Assembly (NCBI GenBank): GCA_964502665.1
Contig: CAZCXP010000057.1
Location: forward strand, 1 to 14,672
DNA: 14,672 nt
Origin: SOKG01 sp964502665
GTDB lineage: Bacteria > Chloroflexota > Dehalococcoidia > SZUA-161
Direction of reading: 5' to 3'
Shown here: in pieces, positions 1-6,815 of the stretch
Layout of the letters: every line of letters begins with the position of its first letter
Position numbering within the stretch: position 1 is the first letter of the stretch
Made by a program: the position numbers and the translations under genes
The notes under the pieces: generated by a model
Database searches by the model: none
Told to the model about the DNA's origin: nothing
Seen by the model: only the letters and a program-made list of their open reading frames with translations

Positions 1-209
1 TTCGCATCGACAAGTTCTATCTCGATCCGTGCTCCTTCAGCGATAGTTCCCTCAGCCGTCGCCTCCAGGCAGAACTGCAGCGAGTCAGACTCCACAAAGT
101 CCTCACTTCCCACTTTCACGCTAATGGTCTTGATACGTTTTGCTTCGTGCTTCTCGGCTTCCTTGAGCGCTGCCTCCAAAATGTCTTGAGCCATCGATAA
201 GCAATGCAT
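1..209 (-). CDS. hypA: Hydrogenase maturation nickel metallochaperone HypA (partial, N-terminal part)
   Basis: HypA delivers nickel to [NiFe]-hydrogenase precursors together with HypB in the cytoplasm. Read on the minus strand, the frame starts MHCLSMAQDILEAALKEAEK and continues through a beta-strand and SLQF segment to IAEGARIEIELVDA, which matches the N-terminal nickel-binding domain order of the family. Only 69 of the usual roughly 115 residues are present; the zinc-binding Cys motifs lie beyond the left edge. I chose the ATG at 207-209 because the family needs His at residue 2 and a GGAGG lies 5 nt upstream. An in-frame ATG at 219-221, which adds MEAA, also has a GGAG upstream and cannot be excluded. 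Residue 3 is Cys where the family usually has Glu. Its presence implies a [NiFe]-hydrogenase elsewhere in the genome. The gene is divergent from everything to its right. Confidence 0.85.
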   Translation of the reverse strand, partial: MHCLSMAQDILEAALKEAEKHEAKRIKTISVKVGSEDFVESDSLQFCLEATAEGTIAEGARIEIELVDA

Positions 210-346
210 CGCCGCCTCCATCTAGCTCCTCTACAATCATTTTAACACAAACAGGGATCGCCCCACTCAGCCCTAATCCGTGAGTATAGATTCAAAAAGC
301 AAACCTGGCGGGTAGCTTATTGGCTAGCCGCAGAATCTGTTGCAGT

Positions 347-446
347 TCCCCTCCCCTGGAGGGAGGGGATCAAAGGGGAGGGGGAAGTCACCCTCATCCT
401 TCGGCAAGCTCAGGACAGGCTCTACCCTCTCCCTTCGAGGGAGAGG
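347..446. repeat. GC-rich two-hairpin intergenic repeat element (REP/MITE-like)
   Basis: Two perfect hairpins sit about 56 nt apart. The first, 347-369, has a 9-bp stem TCCCCTCCC/GGGAGGGGA with loop CTGGA. The second, 426-446, has a 9-bp stem CCTCTCCCT/AGGGAGAGG with loop TCG. Between them is purine-rich AGGGGAGGGGGAAG and then a segment reading TTCGGCAAGCTCAGGACAGG, a motif I recall from dispersed intergenic repeats in many bacterial genomes. No open frame covers it. A possible remnant of the AGGGG(A/T)AGGGGGAAGTC part recurs near 5917-5933. Calling it a multicopy element is inference from composition, since only one full copy lies in the window. Confidence 0.5.
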
Positions 447-712
447 TATTCTATGCGAGAATCTATAACCTACAAAATCCACGGATTAGGGGCAATCCCT
501 GGCGTTTGACATTTGTGGCAAAAAGTGGTAAAAGGTACTCTACCACGAACTGCCAATATGAATGCTAGCTGCTTTGTGGCGCTCTGTTATGGTCTGGCCG
601 CGCTCAGGGACAGGTCCCTCCAGCATTTTTGTGCGCGCGGTTATTTGATAGACTGCAGACAAACGGTCTTGGCGATGAGGAGTCCAATGTTGTATCGTGA
701 TTGATATGGCGA

Positions 713-733
713 GTCCTGCTCAGGACCTTTTTT
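713..733 (+). terminator. Terminator-like hairpin with T-tract just upstream of the first flavoenzyme gene
   Basis: The sequence is a GTCCT/AGGAC stem (713-717 with 722-726) with a GCTC loop, then C and six T residues at 728-733. This has the form of an intrinsic terminator on the plus strand, although the 5-bp stem is short. It ends about 24 nt before the start codon at 758, with no plus-strand gene upstream, so it either stops stray transcription or acts as an attenuator in the leader of the following gene. Confidence 0.45.
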
Positions 734-757
734 GAAGTGTAACCAGAAAGGAGAACC

Positions 758-2500
758 ATGAGCAAAGAAGAAAGGTACGATATTGTAATCATAGGTGCGG
801 GCCACAACGGCACAACGACGGCTGCGTACCTGGCCAAGTGCGGACTAAGCGTCTGCCTTCTGGAGGAGAGGCCGGAGTGTGGAGGGGCGCAGGAGACGAC
901 GGAGCCCATCGCGGGGGTGCGCATCCAGCCCCATGCGATTGCCAACTACGGGGGTTCGGCTCCGGGCTGGGAGCAACTGGAGATGTGGAAGTATGGCTTC
1001 CGCATGGACTGGAAAGCCGGCGCGTATGTGCCGTTAGATGTGCACAGGAGAATGCTTACCACCGATGGGCTGTCGGTGGTAACCGATAATGATAAGATGG
1101 GGTGGGCCAAGATCTGCGGCATGCTGGCCGACCCCCCGTTCTTCAAGGATCTGATGCGGGCCACTTTCTGGTGTCCGCCGCATCCCCCTGAGGTTGAGCT
1201 GAACGAGGATACTATCCCCTTTATGCAAGTGTACAAGCAGCACCAGCCGGACATGTGGACCAAGGAACTGCTCGAGATAACGATGTTCGATCTCATGGAC
1301 GAGTACCTGGAGACGGAGCCCTTCAAGGTAAACCAGGCGTACATAGCCCTGGTGTCAGGAGCCCACGGCCACATGGAGGGGGGAGCCATCCCGGCCCTGT
1401 GCAGCGTGGCAACCGTCCTGCCGCCTGCTATCGCCATGCCTGTGGCCCCGCGGGGAAACATCCACGGCTACTATCACGCCCTTCTGCGCTGCGCCATAGC
1501 GCACGGTGCCATCGTGCGGACCTGTTGCCCGGTGGAGGAGATCATTATCGAGCATGGGCGGGCAGTCGGGGTGCGGCTGAGGGACGATGCTACATGGGGC
1601 GCGAAGAAGATCTGGGCGGACAAGGCGGTAATCAGCGCCGTTCACATTAAGCCCACCTTCCTCGAAATGATCGGGCCGCGGCACCTGGACAAGGGCTTCT
1701 TGCAGCGAATAAAGGATCTCAGCCTCAAGGGCGGAAGCCTGTACATGGCCCATTTCCTTACCCGTGAACGGCTTCGCGTCCGTCCCAAGTTCCAGAGGGA
1801 CGACTACAGGTATGAGGATTACGGGTCTTTCACGGGCCCGTTCTACCCCATGGACTCGCGAGAGCTGTACTTCGAACACGTGACGGAGGTGCTTGGGCAC
1901 CAGCGCAACCTCACCATCCCTCCGGAGAGGGCGATGTACGGTATGGTTGCCAGCGAGACCTACGCTGAGTGTCATCCCCAGTGTACGCGCCCCGGCCTCC
2001 ATATCAACGGGCCTTTGTTCATGCTAGTTCCCACACCGCAGTACAATGTGGATGGCGTCGAGGGCATGGAGGACAAGGCCAAGTGGGACGAGTACATGAG
2101 GGTCGCCCTTAGCCAGGTGGTCGAGAACCTCGACTCGGACAACCTCGTTCGCATTTTCTCAGACGGTCCGTGGGACCAGGAGTTCCGCAACACCGGGATG
2201 CTCGGCGGCTCGTGGTACGGCCTCCGCTGTGACCGGGACGAGTGGTGGAACGAGCGCCCGCTGCCCGAACTAGCACGTTACCGGGTGCCTGACATCGAAG
2301 GGCTTTACCTTTCTCATCAGTCGTCAGCCCACCCCGGAGGTCTGTGCCTGATGGCCGTGGGCTACAACCTGATGCACATCCTCATCGAGGACGGCATCGC
2401 CGAGCCTGGAGACTGGTGGTACGCTTCCCCGTGGTACATTCCGGAAGAGGGGAAGATATCGGCGATACCGCGGCGCCCGGAATCAGTGGCGACTCGCTGA
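758..2500 (+). CDS. FAD-dependent oxidoreductase, phytoene desaturase/PYROXD2-like
   Basis: This is a 580-residue protein of the CrtI/PYROXD2 superfamily, whose members use FAD to desaturate, isomerise or oxidise hydrophobic substrates. The N-terminus carries the Rossmann dinucleotide-binding motif GAGHNG at residues 13-18, followed by the acidic strand end (LLEERPECGG) typical of FAD binding. The C-terminal FAD-contact segment around residues 525-537 reads HPGGLCLMAVGYN. The length fits the family. The ATG is preceded by AGAAAGGAG with good spacing. It is the first gene of a plus-strand series and is followed 102 bases later by a paralogue sharing the same N- and C-terminal motifs but diverged in between. 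A carotenoid role is possible, but no phytoene synthase or other crt gene is near, so I would not assign one. The substrate is unknown. Confidence 0.85.
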   Translation: MSKEERYDIVIIGAGHNGTTTAAYLAKCGLSVCLLEERPECGGAQETTEPIAGVRIQPHAIANYGGSAPGWEQLEMWKYGFRMDWKAGAYVPLDVHRRMLTTDGLSVVTDNDKMGWAKICGMLADPPFFKDLMRATFWCPPHPPEVELNEDTIPFMQVYKQHQPDMWTKELLEITMFDLMDEYLETEPFKVNQAYIALVSGAHGHMEGGAIPALCSVATVLPPAIAMPVAPRGNIHGYYHALLRCAIAHGAIVRTCCPVEEIIIEHGRAVGVRLRDDATWGAKKIWADKAVISAVHIKPTFLEMIGPRHLDKGFLQRIKDLSLKGGSLYMAHFLTRERLRVRPKFQRDDYRYEDYGSFTGPFYPMDSRELYFEHVTEVLGHQRNLTIPPERAMYGMVASETYAECHPQCTRPGLHINGPLFMLVPTPQYNVDGVEGMEDKAKWDEYMRVALSQVVENLDSDNLVRIFSDGPWDQEFRNTGMLGGSWYGLRCDRDEWWNERPLPELARYRVPDIEGLYLSHQSSAHPGGLCLMAVGYNLMHILIEDGIAEPGDWWYASPWYIPEEGKISAIPRRPESVATR

Positions 2501-2528
2501 GGCCATCAATGAGCCTTTGTATAGAAGC

Positions 2529-2587
2529 GTAGCGTTGCCACTCCTGTGGCAACGAATTCTCCGTCATGACAGGAGTCATGACGCTAC
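2529..2587 (+). promoter_or_regulatory. Predicted three-way-junction RNA/DNA element between the two flavoenzyme genes
   Basis: Three helices abut almost without gaps. The outer stem is GTAGC (2529-2533) with GCTAC (2583-2587). Hairpin A is GTTGCCAC (2534-2541), loop TCCT, GTGGCAAC (2546-2553). A 9-nt linker GAATTCTCC follows, then hairpin B: GTCATGAC (2563-2570), loop AGGA, GTCATGAC (2575-2582). All stems are perfect. The two 4-nt loops are reverse complements of each other, so they could kiss. The element ends only a few bases before the GGGAGGAG ribosome binding site of the next gene. It could be an intercistronic RNA structure (processing, mRNA stability or translation control) or a palindromic mobile repeat; the sequence alone does not decide. 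Confidence 0.6.
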
Positions 2588-2602
2588 CGAGGGAGGAGAG
2601 AC

Positions 2603-4267
2603 ATGCAAAAGAGAGAACTGGTCGGCCAGCCACACCCACAGTGCTCCTTCTCTGAGTTCCCCGCTGAGAGCGACTGGGATGCGGTTATCATCGGCGCCGG
2701 ACCCAACGGCCTGATAACGGCCGCATATCTCGCCCGGGCGGGCCTCAAGGTTGCTCTGGTCGAGCGCCGCTATGAGGTGGGCGGTGGGCTCGCTACCGAG
2801 GAGATCCTCTTCCCGGGCTACTACTCCAACATACATGCCATCTATCACCTGATGGTCGACTATATGCCCGCCATCAAGGACTTCGAAATGGACCGCCACG
2901 GTCTGGTCTGGATCAAGCCCAACCTCCAGACCGCCATGGTCTTCGAGGACGGCGGCTCGCTCCTGCTGACACGCATGATCGAAGACACCGCCGATTCTTT
3001 CCACAAGTTCTCCGACAAGGACGCTGTCGCCTTCGGTAAGTTGATGAGGGGCTGGCGCCGCATAGTGAGCGAGATACTGGCGCCTGCCACCTATATACCT
3101 TCCATGGCTCCCGTAGATCTAAGCGTGGCCATGCAGCGCACCGAAGTTGGCAGTGAGATGCTGGAGCTTGTAGAGCAGAGCCCCCTGGAGATCATCACCA
3201 ATAACTTCGAGAACGACCGCATAAGGGCTCTCTTGCTGTACGTCAGTTGCATGTGGGGGCTGGATCCCAGGGAGACGGGGATAGGTTTCTACGTCCCGCT
3301 CCTTCTCGACCGCGGCGTGAACAAGTGCTACTGCCATGGCGGTTCTCACAAGCTGGCTGGCGCCCTGTCGCGCGAGATCGTCCGTGCCGGCGGCACCATC
3401 CTGGAGTCTTCCGACGTCACCAAGATCAACATGCAGAACGGCTCCGTCTCCGGCATCGAACTCGGGGAAGGCCGCACCCTCAACAGCGAAGTCGTCATAT
3501 CCAGCCTCGACCCTCACACCACCTTCTTCGACCTCATCGGCGCCGAAAAGCTGCCGGCAAACCTCAAGGATTCTGTCGAAGGCTGGAAGTATGACAAATG
3601 GAGCTACAATACCCTGCATGTCTTATCGGAGGAGGCCCCCCGCTATGCCTGCGGCGACCACTGGGTCGATGAGTCCTTCATGACCATCTTCGGCTTCGAG
3701 AGCAGCGACCAGCTCCTGGCCCATTGGGATAACGTTGTGGCGGGCAAGGTCGACGACAGGATTCTCGGCGGACATTCCACCTGCGAGAGCTTCTTTGATT
3801 CCCACCTCATTCGTAGGCCGGGCAAGCATGTCTCCTTCTTCCAGATGCACGCCCCCTATGACATCGAGGGTGGCTGGGACAAGCGGGGCCCTGAGCTCGA
3901 GGAAGCAATCCTGGCCAAATGGCAGAAGGCAGCGCCCAATATGAGGCGCGAGAACATCGCCATGACCAGCCAGGAGACCCCGGTGGACATTGAGATACGC
4001 TTCCCGAATATGCGCCGCGGCTCAATCAAGCACGGCGACTACACGCCGGTTCAGATGGGTTGTTTCCGCCCCAACCAGGATTGCTCTAACCACAGCACTC
4101 CCATTAAGGGCCTCTACCTGTGCGGGGCCTCCTCTTATCCGGGAGGTTTGGTGCTCGGAGGGCCAGGCTATCTCGCAGCCAACAGGGTAGCGGACGACCT
4201 GGGCGTTACAAAGTGGTGGAAACCCACAAAGGAGATGGAGAAGTACATTAAGACGTACCTGGAATGA
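2603..4267 (+). CDS. FAD-dependent oxidoreductase, phytoene desaturase/PYROXD2-like (second paralogue)
   Basis: A 554-residue paralogue of the preceding gene. After an unusual roughly 24-residue N-terminal extension, the FAD-binding motif GAGPNG occupies residues 31-36, followed by LVERRYEVGGGLATEE, a hallmark of this superfamily. The C-terminus has the FAD-contact segment YLCGASSYPGGLVLGGPGY ending near residue 522. The ATG is chosen because a strong GGGAGGAG lies just upstream, directly after the folded 2529-2587 element. Two dissimilar family members in tandem suggest a heteromeric or two-step oxidation, but this is inference. The protein ends in a charged WWKPTKEMEKYIKTYLE tail. Carotenoid desaturase, amine-oxidase-like and quinone-linked functions all remain possible. 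Confidence 0.85.
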   Translation: MQKRELVGQPHPQCSFSEFPAESDWDAVIIGAGPNGLITAAYLARAGLKVALVERRYEVGGGLATEEILFPGYYSNIHAIYHLMVDYMPAIKDFEMDRHGLVWIKPNLQTAMVFEDGGSLLLTRMIEDTADSFHKFSDKDAVAFGKLMRGWRRIVSEILAPATYIPSMAPVDLSVAMQRTEVGSEMLELVEQSPLEIITNNFENDRIRALLLYVSCMWGLDPRETGIGFYVPLLLDRGVNKCYCHGGSHKLAGALSREIVRAGGTILESSDVTKINMQNGSVSGIELGEGRTLNSEVVISSLDPHTTFFDLIGAEKLPANLKDSVEGWKYDKWSYNTLHVLSEEAPRYACGDHWVDESFMTIFGFESSDQLLAHWDNVVAGKVDDRILGGHSTCESFFDSHLIRRPGKHVSFFQMHAPYDIEGGWDKRGPELEEAILAKWQKAAPNMRRENIAMTSQETPVDIEIRFPNMRRGSIKHGDYTPVQMGCFRPNQDCSNHSTPIKGLYLCGASSYPGGLVLGGPGYLAANRVADDLGVTKWWKPTKEMEKYIKTYLE

Positions 4268-4541
4268 CCGCTCCGGCTGTGGGAGAGCATCCTGTCCACT
4301 CGCGCCTGAATGTCAGTAGCGCCGTGATTTGTCAGTACCTGCGGCCCGGCTGTTCGAAGCAACACGATGCCCGCACGTCCCTACGGAATGGCTCGCAGCA
4401 AGAGGTATCCAACACGGAGTCACAGGAGAGCGGCGGAGTTTTTATGTCAAGGGATCGCTCGAAGCCGCCGGCAGATTGGCATGAACGGAGCAGGAAAGCG
4501 GCACCCGCTACCTCTTCAACCAAGCGAAGCATAAGGGAGAC

Positions 4542-5276
4542 ATGAAGGTTCTAGCATTCAACGGAAGTCCGAGGAAGGACGATGGCATCACCGGCAGGGT
4601 TCTGACCTATTTCCTTGAGGGGGCGCGACGGGGAGGGGCTGATGTGGAGTTGATCTTTCTTGCCGACAAGAAGATCGGCTACTGCTGGGGTTGCCTGGAG
4701 ACCTGCCTGATGCAGAAGCCCGGCGTGTGCTTTCAAAATGATGACATGGCCGACATCCTGATCAAGCTGAGGGAAGCGGACATGGTGGTGTACGCGACGC
4801 CGGTGTTTATCGACGGCATGACGGCCCAGATGAAAACCCTGATGGACCGATCTGTGGCTACGTTGCAGGGGTTCCTTGAGATACGCGATGGACACTTGAG
4901 GCACCCAACATGGGACCACAAGCGGAGCAAGATGGTCGTGGTTTCCACCTGCGGCCTCAGCGAGATGGACAACTTCGATCCCATGCTGGTGCACTTCCAG
5001 GCAGCGGCAAAGCAGCTGGACATGGAGTACATGGGCGCGCTGCTTCGACCCGCCGGGATGGTTCTGGACAGCGTGGTTCAATCCCAGCCGGAGAAGATTG
5101 AGTCGATCTATGAAGCGATGAGGAAGGCAGGGTATGAGATTGTGGTCCAGGGCAAGATGTCGCCCCAAACGCTGGAGACCGCCGCTCAGGAGATAATCTC
5201 TCCGAAGGAGTACGTGGAGTTCGCAAACCCAGCAATACAGATGTTGATGGACCAGGCGAAGAACGAACCTCAATAG
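4542..5276 (+). CDS. NADPH-dependent FMN reductase / multimeric flavodoxin-like (iron-sulfur flavoprotein type)
   Basis: The 244-residue protein begins MKVLAFNGSPRKDDG, the FMN-phosphate-binding loop of the flavodoxin-like fold (COG0655/WrbA-related family). Residues 48-69 give C48-x2-C51-x3-C55-x7-C63 followed by NDDM, the cysteine cluster and downstream Asp pair typical of the iron-sulfur flavoprotein branch, where the cysteines can hold a [4Fe-4S] cluster. YATPVFIDGMTAQMKTLMDR around residues 85-104 is the conserved FMN-side and dimer-contact segment. The ATG has AAGGGAG just upstream. It lies 274 bases after the second FAD oxidoreductase in the same direction, and could pass electrons to or from those enzymes. 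Cluster content and redox partner are inferred. Confidence 0.85.
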   Translation: MKVLAFNGSPRKDDGITGRVLTYFLEGARRGGADVELIFLADKKIGYCWGCLETCLMQKPGVCFQNDDMADILIKLREADMVVYATPVFIDGMTAQMKTLMDRSVATLQGFLEIRDGHLRHPTWDHKRSKMVVVSTCGLSEMDNFDPMLVHFQAAAKQLDMEYMGALLRPAGMVLDSVVQSQPEKIESIYEAMRKAGYEIVVQGKMSPQTLETAAQEIISPKEYVEFANPAIQMLMDQAKNEPQ

Positions 5277-5433
5277 CGTCGTGCTCACGCTGCTGCGGCG
5301 GATGACCTAACCGCGATTATCGTACCACCTCTAAGGTTAGAGTTGCCGACATGCTGAGGAGTGTGCTATCTCCACAAAGCTACAATGTCCCGCTTCTGTA
5401 GACTGCATACACTGACGCTGAAGGGAAGATACC

Positions 5434-5901
5434 ATGGATAAGAAAGAGCTTGAGCAGACGATAATCGAACACCTCAAGAAGCACAACGGCGGTACGTTGT
5501 CTACCGTCAGGGAAGATGGCACCCCCCAGGCCAGCGGCATCACCTACGTCAACGATGGCCTTACCGTCTACTTCGCCATGGATCCGGAGAGCTACAAGAA
5601 GAAAAACGTAGACCGCAATCCCAACGTAGGGCTGGCCATCTTCAAAGACTACTATCGTTGGGACAGAGCTAGGGCAGTGCAGCTAGCGGGGAAGTGCGAA
5701 ATAGTAACCGACAAAGGTGAAATTGCCAAGATTGAAACACTAATTGTGGAGAAATTCCCCTGGGTGGTAGGCTGCGCCAGTGCAATGGAATGGGCCGCCA
5801 GGGTAGGACCCGTGCCCTACTATAAAATAATCCCCAAGACAATTGCCTACCTGGACTATCACAAGTTTGGCTTCAACCAGTATAAGGTTCTGGAACTCTA
5901 G
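5434..5901 (+). CDS. Pyridoxamine 5'-phosphate oxidase-family split-barrel flavin/F420-binding protein
   Basis: A 155-residue protein of the PNPOx-like split-barrel superfamily, whose members bind FMN, F420 or heme as homodimers. The N-terminal helix is followed by GGTLSTVREDGTPQASGITY and then LTVYFAMDPESYKKKNVDRN, the strand-turn-strand and the Lys-rich phosphate-binding region expected for the fold. The next strand reads NVGLAIF. The ATG has GAAGGGAAG at normal spacing. It follows the flavodoxin-like gene on the same strand after 157 bases and converges with the ATC-hydrolase-like gene 66 bases downstream. The cofactor cannot be decided here: in anaerobes this family is often F420- or FMN-linked and is only distantly related to true PdxH. 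No intrinsic terminator was found in the convergent gap. Confidence 0.8.
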   Translation: MDKKELEQTIIEHLKKHNGGTLSTVREDGTPQASGITYVNDGLTVYFAMDPESYKKKNVDRNPNVGLAIFKDYYRWDRARAVQLAGKCEIVTDKGEIAKIETLIVEKFPWVVGCASAMEWAARVGPVPYYKIIPKTIAYLDYHKFGFNQYKVLEL

Positions 5902-5967
5902 GGAACGCAGCTCCTCCTCCCAGGGGTAGGGGGAAGTCTGAGATCACCAAGCGGGAACTCTATGACC

Positions 5968-6699
5968 TTATGACGCTCTGCGCTGTCCCTGGGTATCACC
6001 ACCAGCGAAAAGCTCATACCTGAAGTCGCACACCGGTGCGCCGGTGGCGAGAGTCCCGGCACGCTTGAACCTATACCCGACTGGGCCCAACACCCTGGAG
6101 ATGGTGACCTCGTCGCCGTAACACGTCGAAGGATAGCACAGGTAGGGATCACCGAACCCTTTGGCGACCTCATGCCAGGCGCAGTACTTTATGTTGAAGG
6201 CAAGCGCGCTGGCCGTGTCTTCGACTATCTCCATCTCATGGAGGCCAGCACGCACATTGGCTGCCATCGAAGCCTTGAAGTACTGCTTGAAAGACTCAAA
6301 GAAATCCCCGCACGCTTTGTACTCCTCGACTGACGGCCACATCGGTGCCATCAAATCGTACATCGTCATGTCTAGCAGCTTGCATTGTATCTCCGTGGCC
6401 TTCTCCATCCCCACCATGTCCGCCAAAGCCCTCATTACTCCGATCCGCTGGATGATTCCGTCTATGAAACCCTCGTCCACAAGTCCACGTTCCCTGAGAA
6501 CCGACCAATCGTGACCCTTCATGAGATTGGTCCATCTCGCCGTCTCCGCCTTCAAGCTCTCCACCCCACCGGGCCCCAATTCTCGGCGTAACTCCTCATC
6601 CATTGCCTTGCTCATCTCTCTCCAGCGTTCCACGCCCTTGGGATCAGGAACACTGTCCATCAATCCCTTTCCGTAGTTCCTGAGGTCTTCCACCCTCAT
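5968..6699 (-). CDS. L-2-amino-thiazoline-4-carboxylate (ATC) hydrolase-like protein
   Basis: The 243-residue product resembles the ATC-hydrolase-like family, named for an enzyme that opens the thiazoline ring of ATC on the way to cysteine. The supporting part is the C-terminal third: CAWHEVAKGFGDPYLC (173-188), CYGDE (193-197), a YRFKRAGTLATGAPVCDFR segment ending at 226. The spaced Cys173, His176, Cys193, Asp196 and Cys224 match the family pattern as I remember it. The N-terminal half is helical and includes MYDLMAPMW. Most members have unknown substrates, so ring-opening of a thiazoline should not be assumed. The start ATG has AAGGAG 7 nt upstream. It is preceded by one copy of a 38-bp direct repeat (6719-6756). 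Confidence 0.7.
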   Translation of the reverse strand: MRVEDLRNYGKGLMDSVPDPKGVERWREMSKAMDEELRRELGPGGVESLKAETARWTNLMKGHDWSVLRERGLVDEGFIDGIIQRIGVMRALADMVGMEKATEIQCKLLDMTMYDLMAPMWPSVEEYKACGDFFESFKQYFKASMAANVRAGLHEMEIVEDTASALAFNIKYCAWHEVAKGFGDPYLCYPSTCYGDEVTISRVLGPVGYRFKRAGTLATGAPVCDFRYELFAGGDTQGQRRAS

Positions 6700-6718
6700 G
6701 TCTCAACTCCTTCGTCAC

Positions 6719-6756
6719 GGTCGGGATTTCCCATATCAACAACTGTGGCTATGCTA
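6719..6756 (-). repeat. 38-bp direct repeat, copy 1, upstream of the ATC-hydrolase-like gene
   Basis: This sequence matches 7663-7700 at 36 of 38 positions; the two differences are adjacent (TA here, AG there). On the coding strand of the downstream gene it contains GGGAAATCCC (6723-6732), a dyad of GGGA/TCCC, next to a -35-like TTGATA (6734-6739). No good -10 follows at the right distance (ACGAAG). It ends 19 bases before the start codon at 6699, so it could act as an operator or leader element. Confidence 0.7.
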
Positions 6757-6815
6757 AGCTACATCTTCCCCAGGCTTGGAACTCAGAGTCTGATCCCTAT
6801 TTGCTCCAGTTCCTG

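Larger units (their letters stand above)
210..757. other. Gene-free intergenic stretch between hypA and the first flavoenzyme gene
   Basis: These 548 bases separate two divergent genes. Short open frames here (for example plus 320-568 and 513-704) have no ribosome binding site worth naming and low-complexity translations, so I do not call them. The stretch holds a GC-rich two-hairpin repeat at 347-446 and a terminator-like hairpin at 713-733. A second short dyad, AGGGA-CAGG-TCCCT at 606-619, is followed by a T-run at 626-630. I could not place a convincing sigma70 promoter for either flanking gene. Confidence 0.6.

Noticed and set aside
758..4267. Carotenoid biosynthesis (crtI/crtN) assignment for the two FAD oxidoreductases
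   Set aside because: The superfamily match is clear, but no phytoene/squalene synthase, cyclase or other carotenoid gene lies nearby, and many family members act on other substrates.
4551..5288. 245-codon minus-strand open frame covering the flavodoxin-like gene
   Set aside because: The plus-strand frame has clear FMN-binding and cysteine motifs; the opposite frame is His/Leu/Gln-rich with no recognisable domain.
5306..5340. CTAACC/GGTTAG inverted repeat between the flavodoxin-like and split-barrel genes
   Set aside because: A 6-bp stem with a 22-nt loop and no T-run is too weak to call a terminator or operator.
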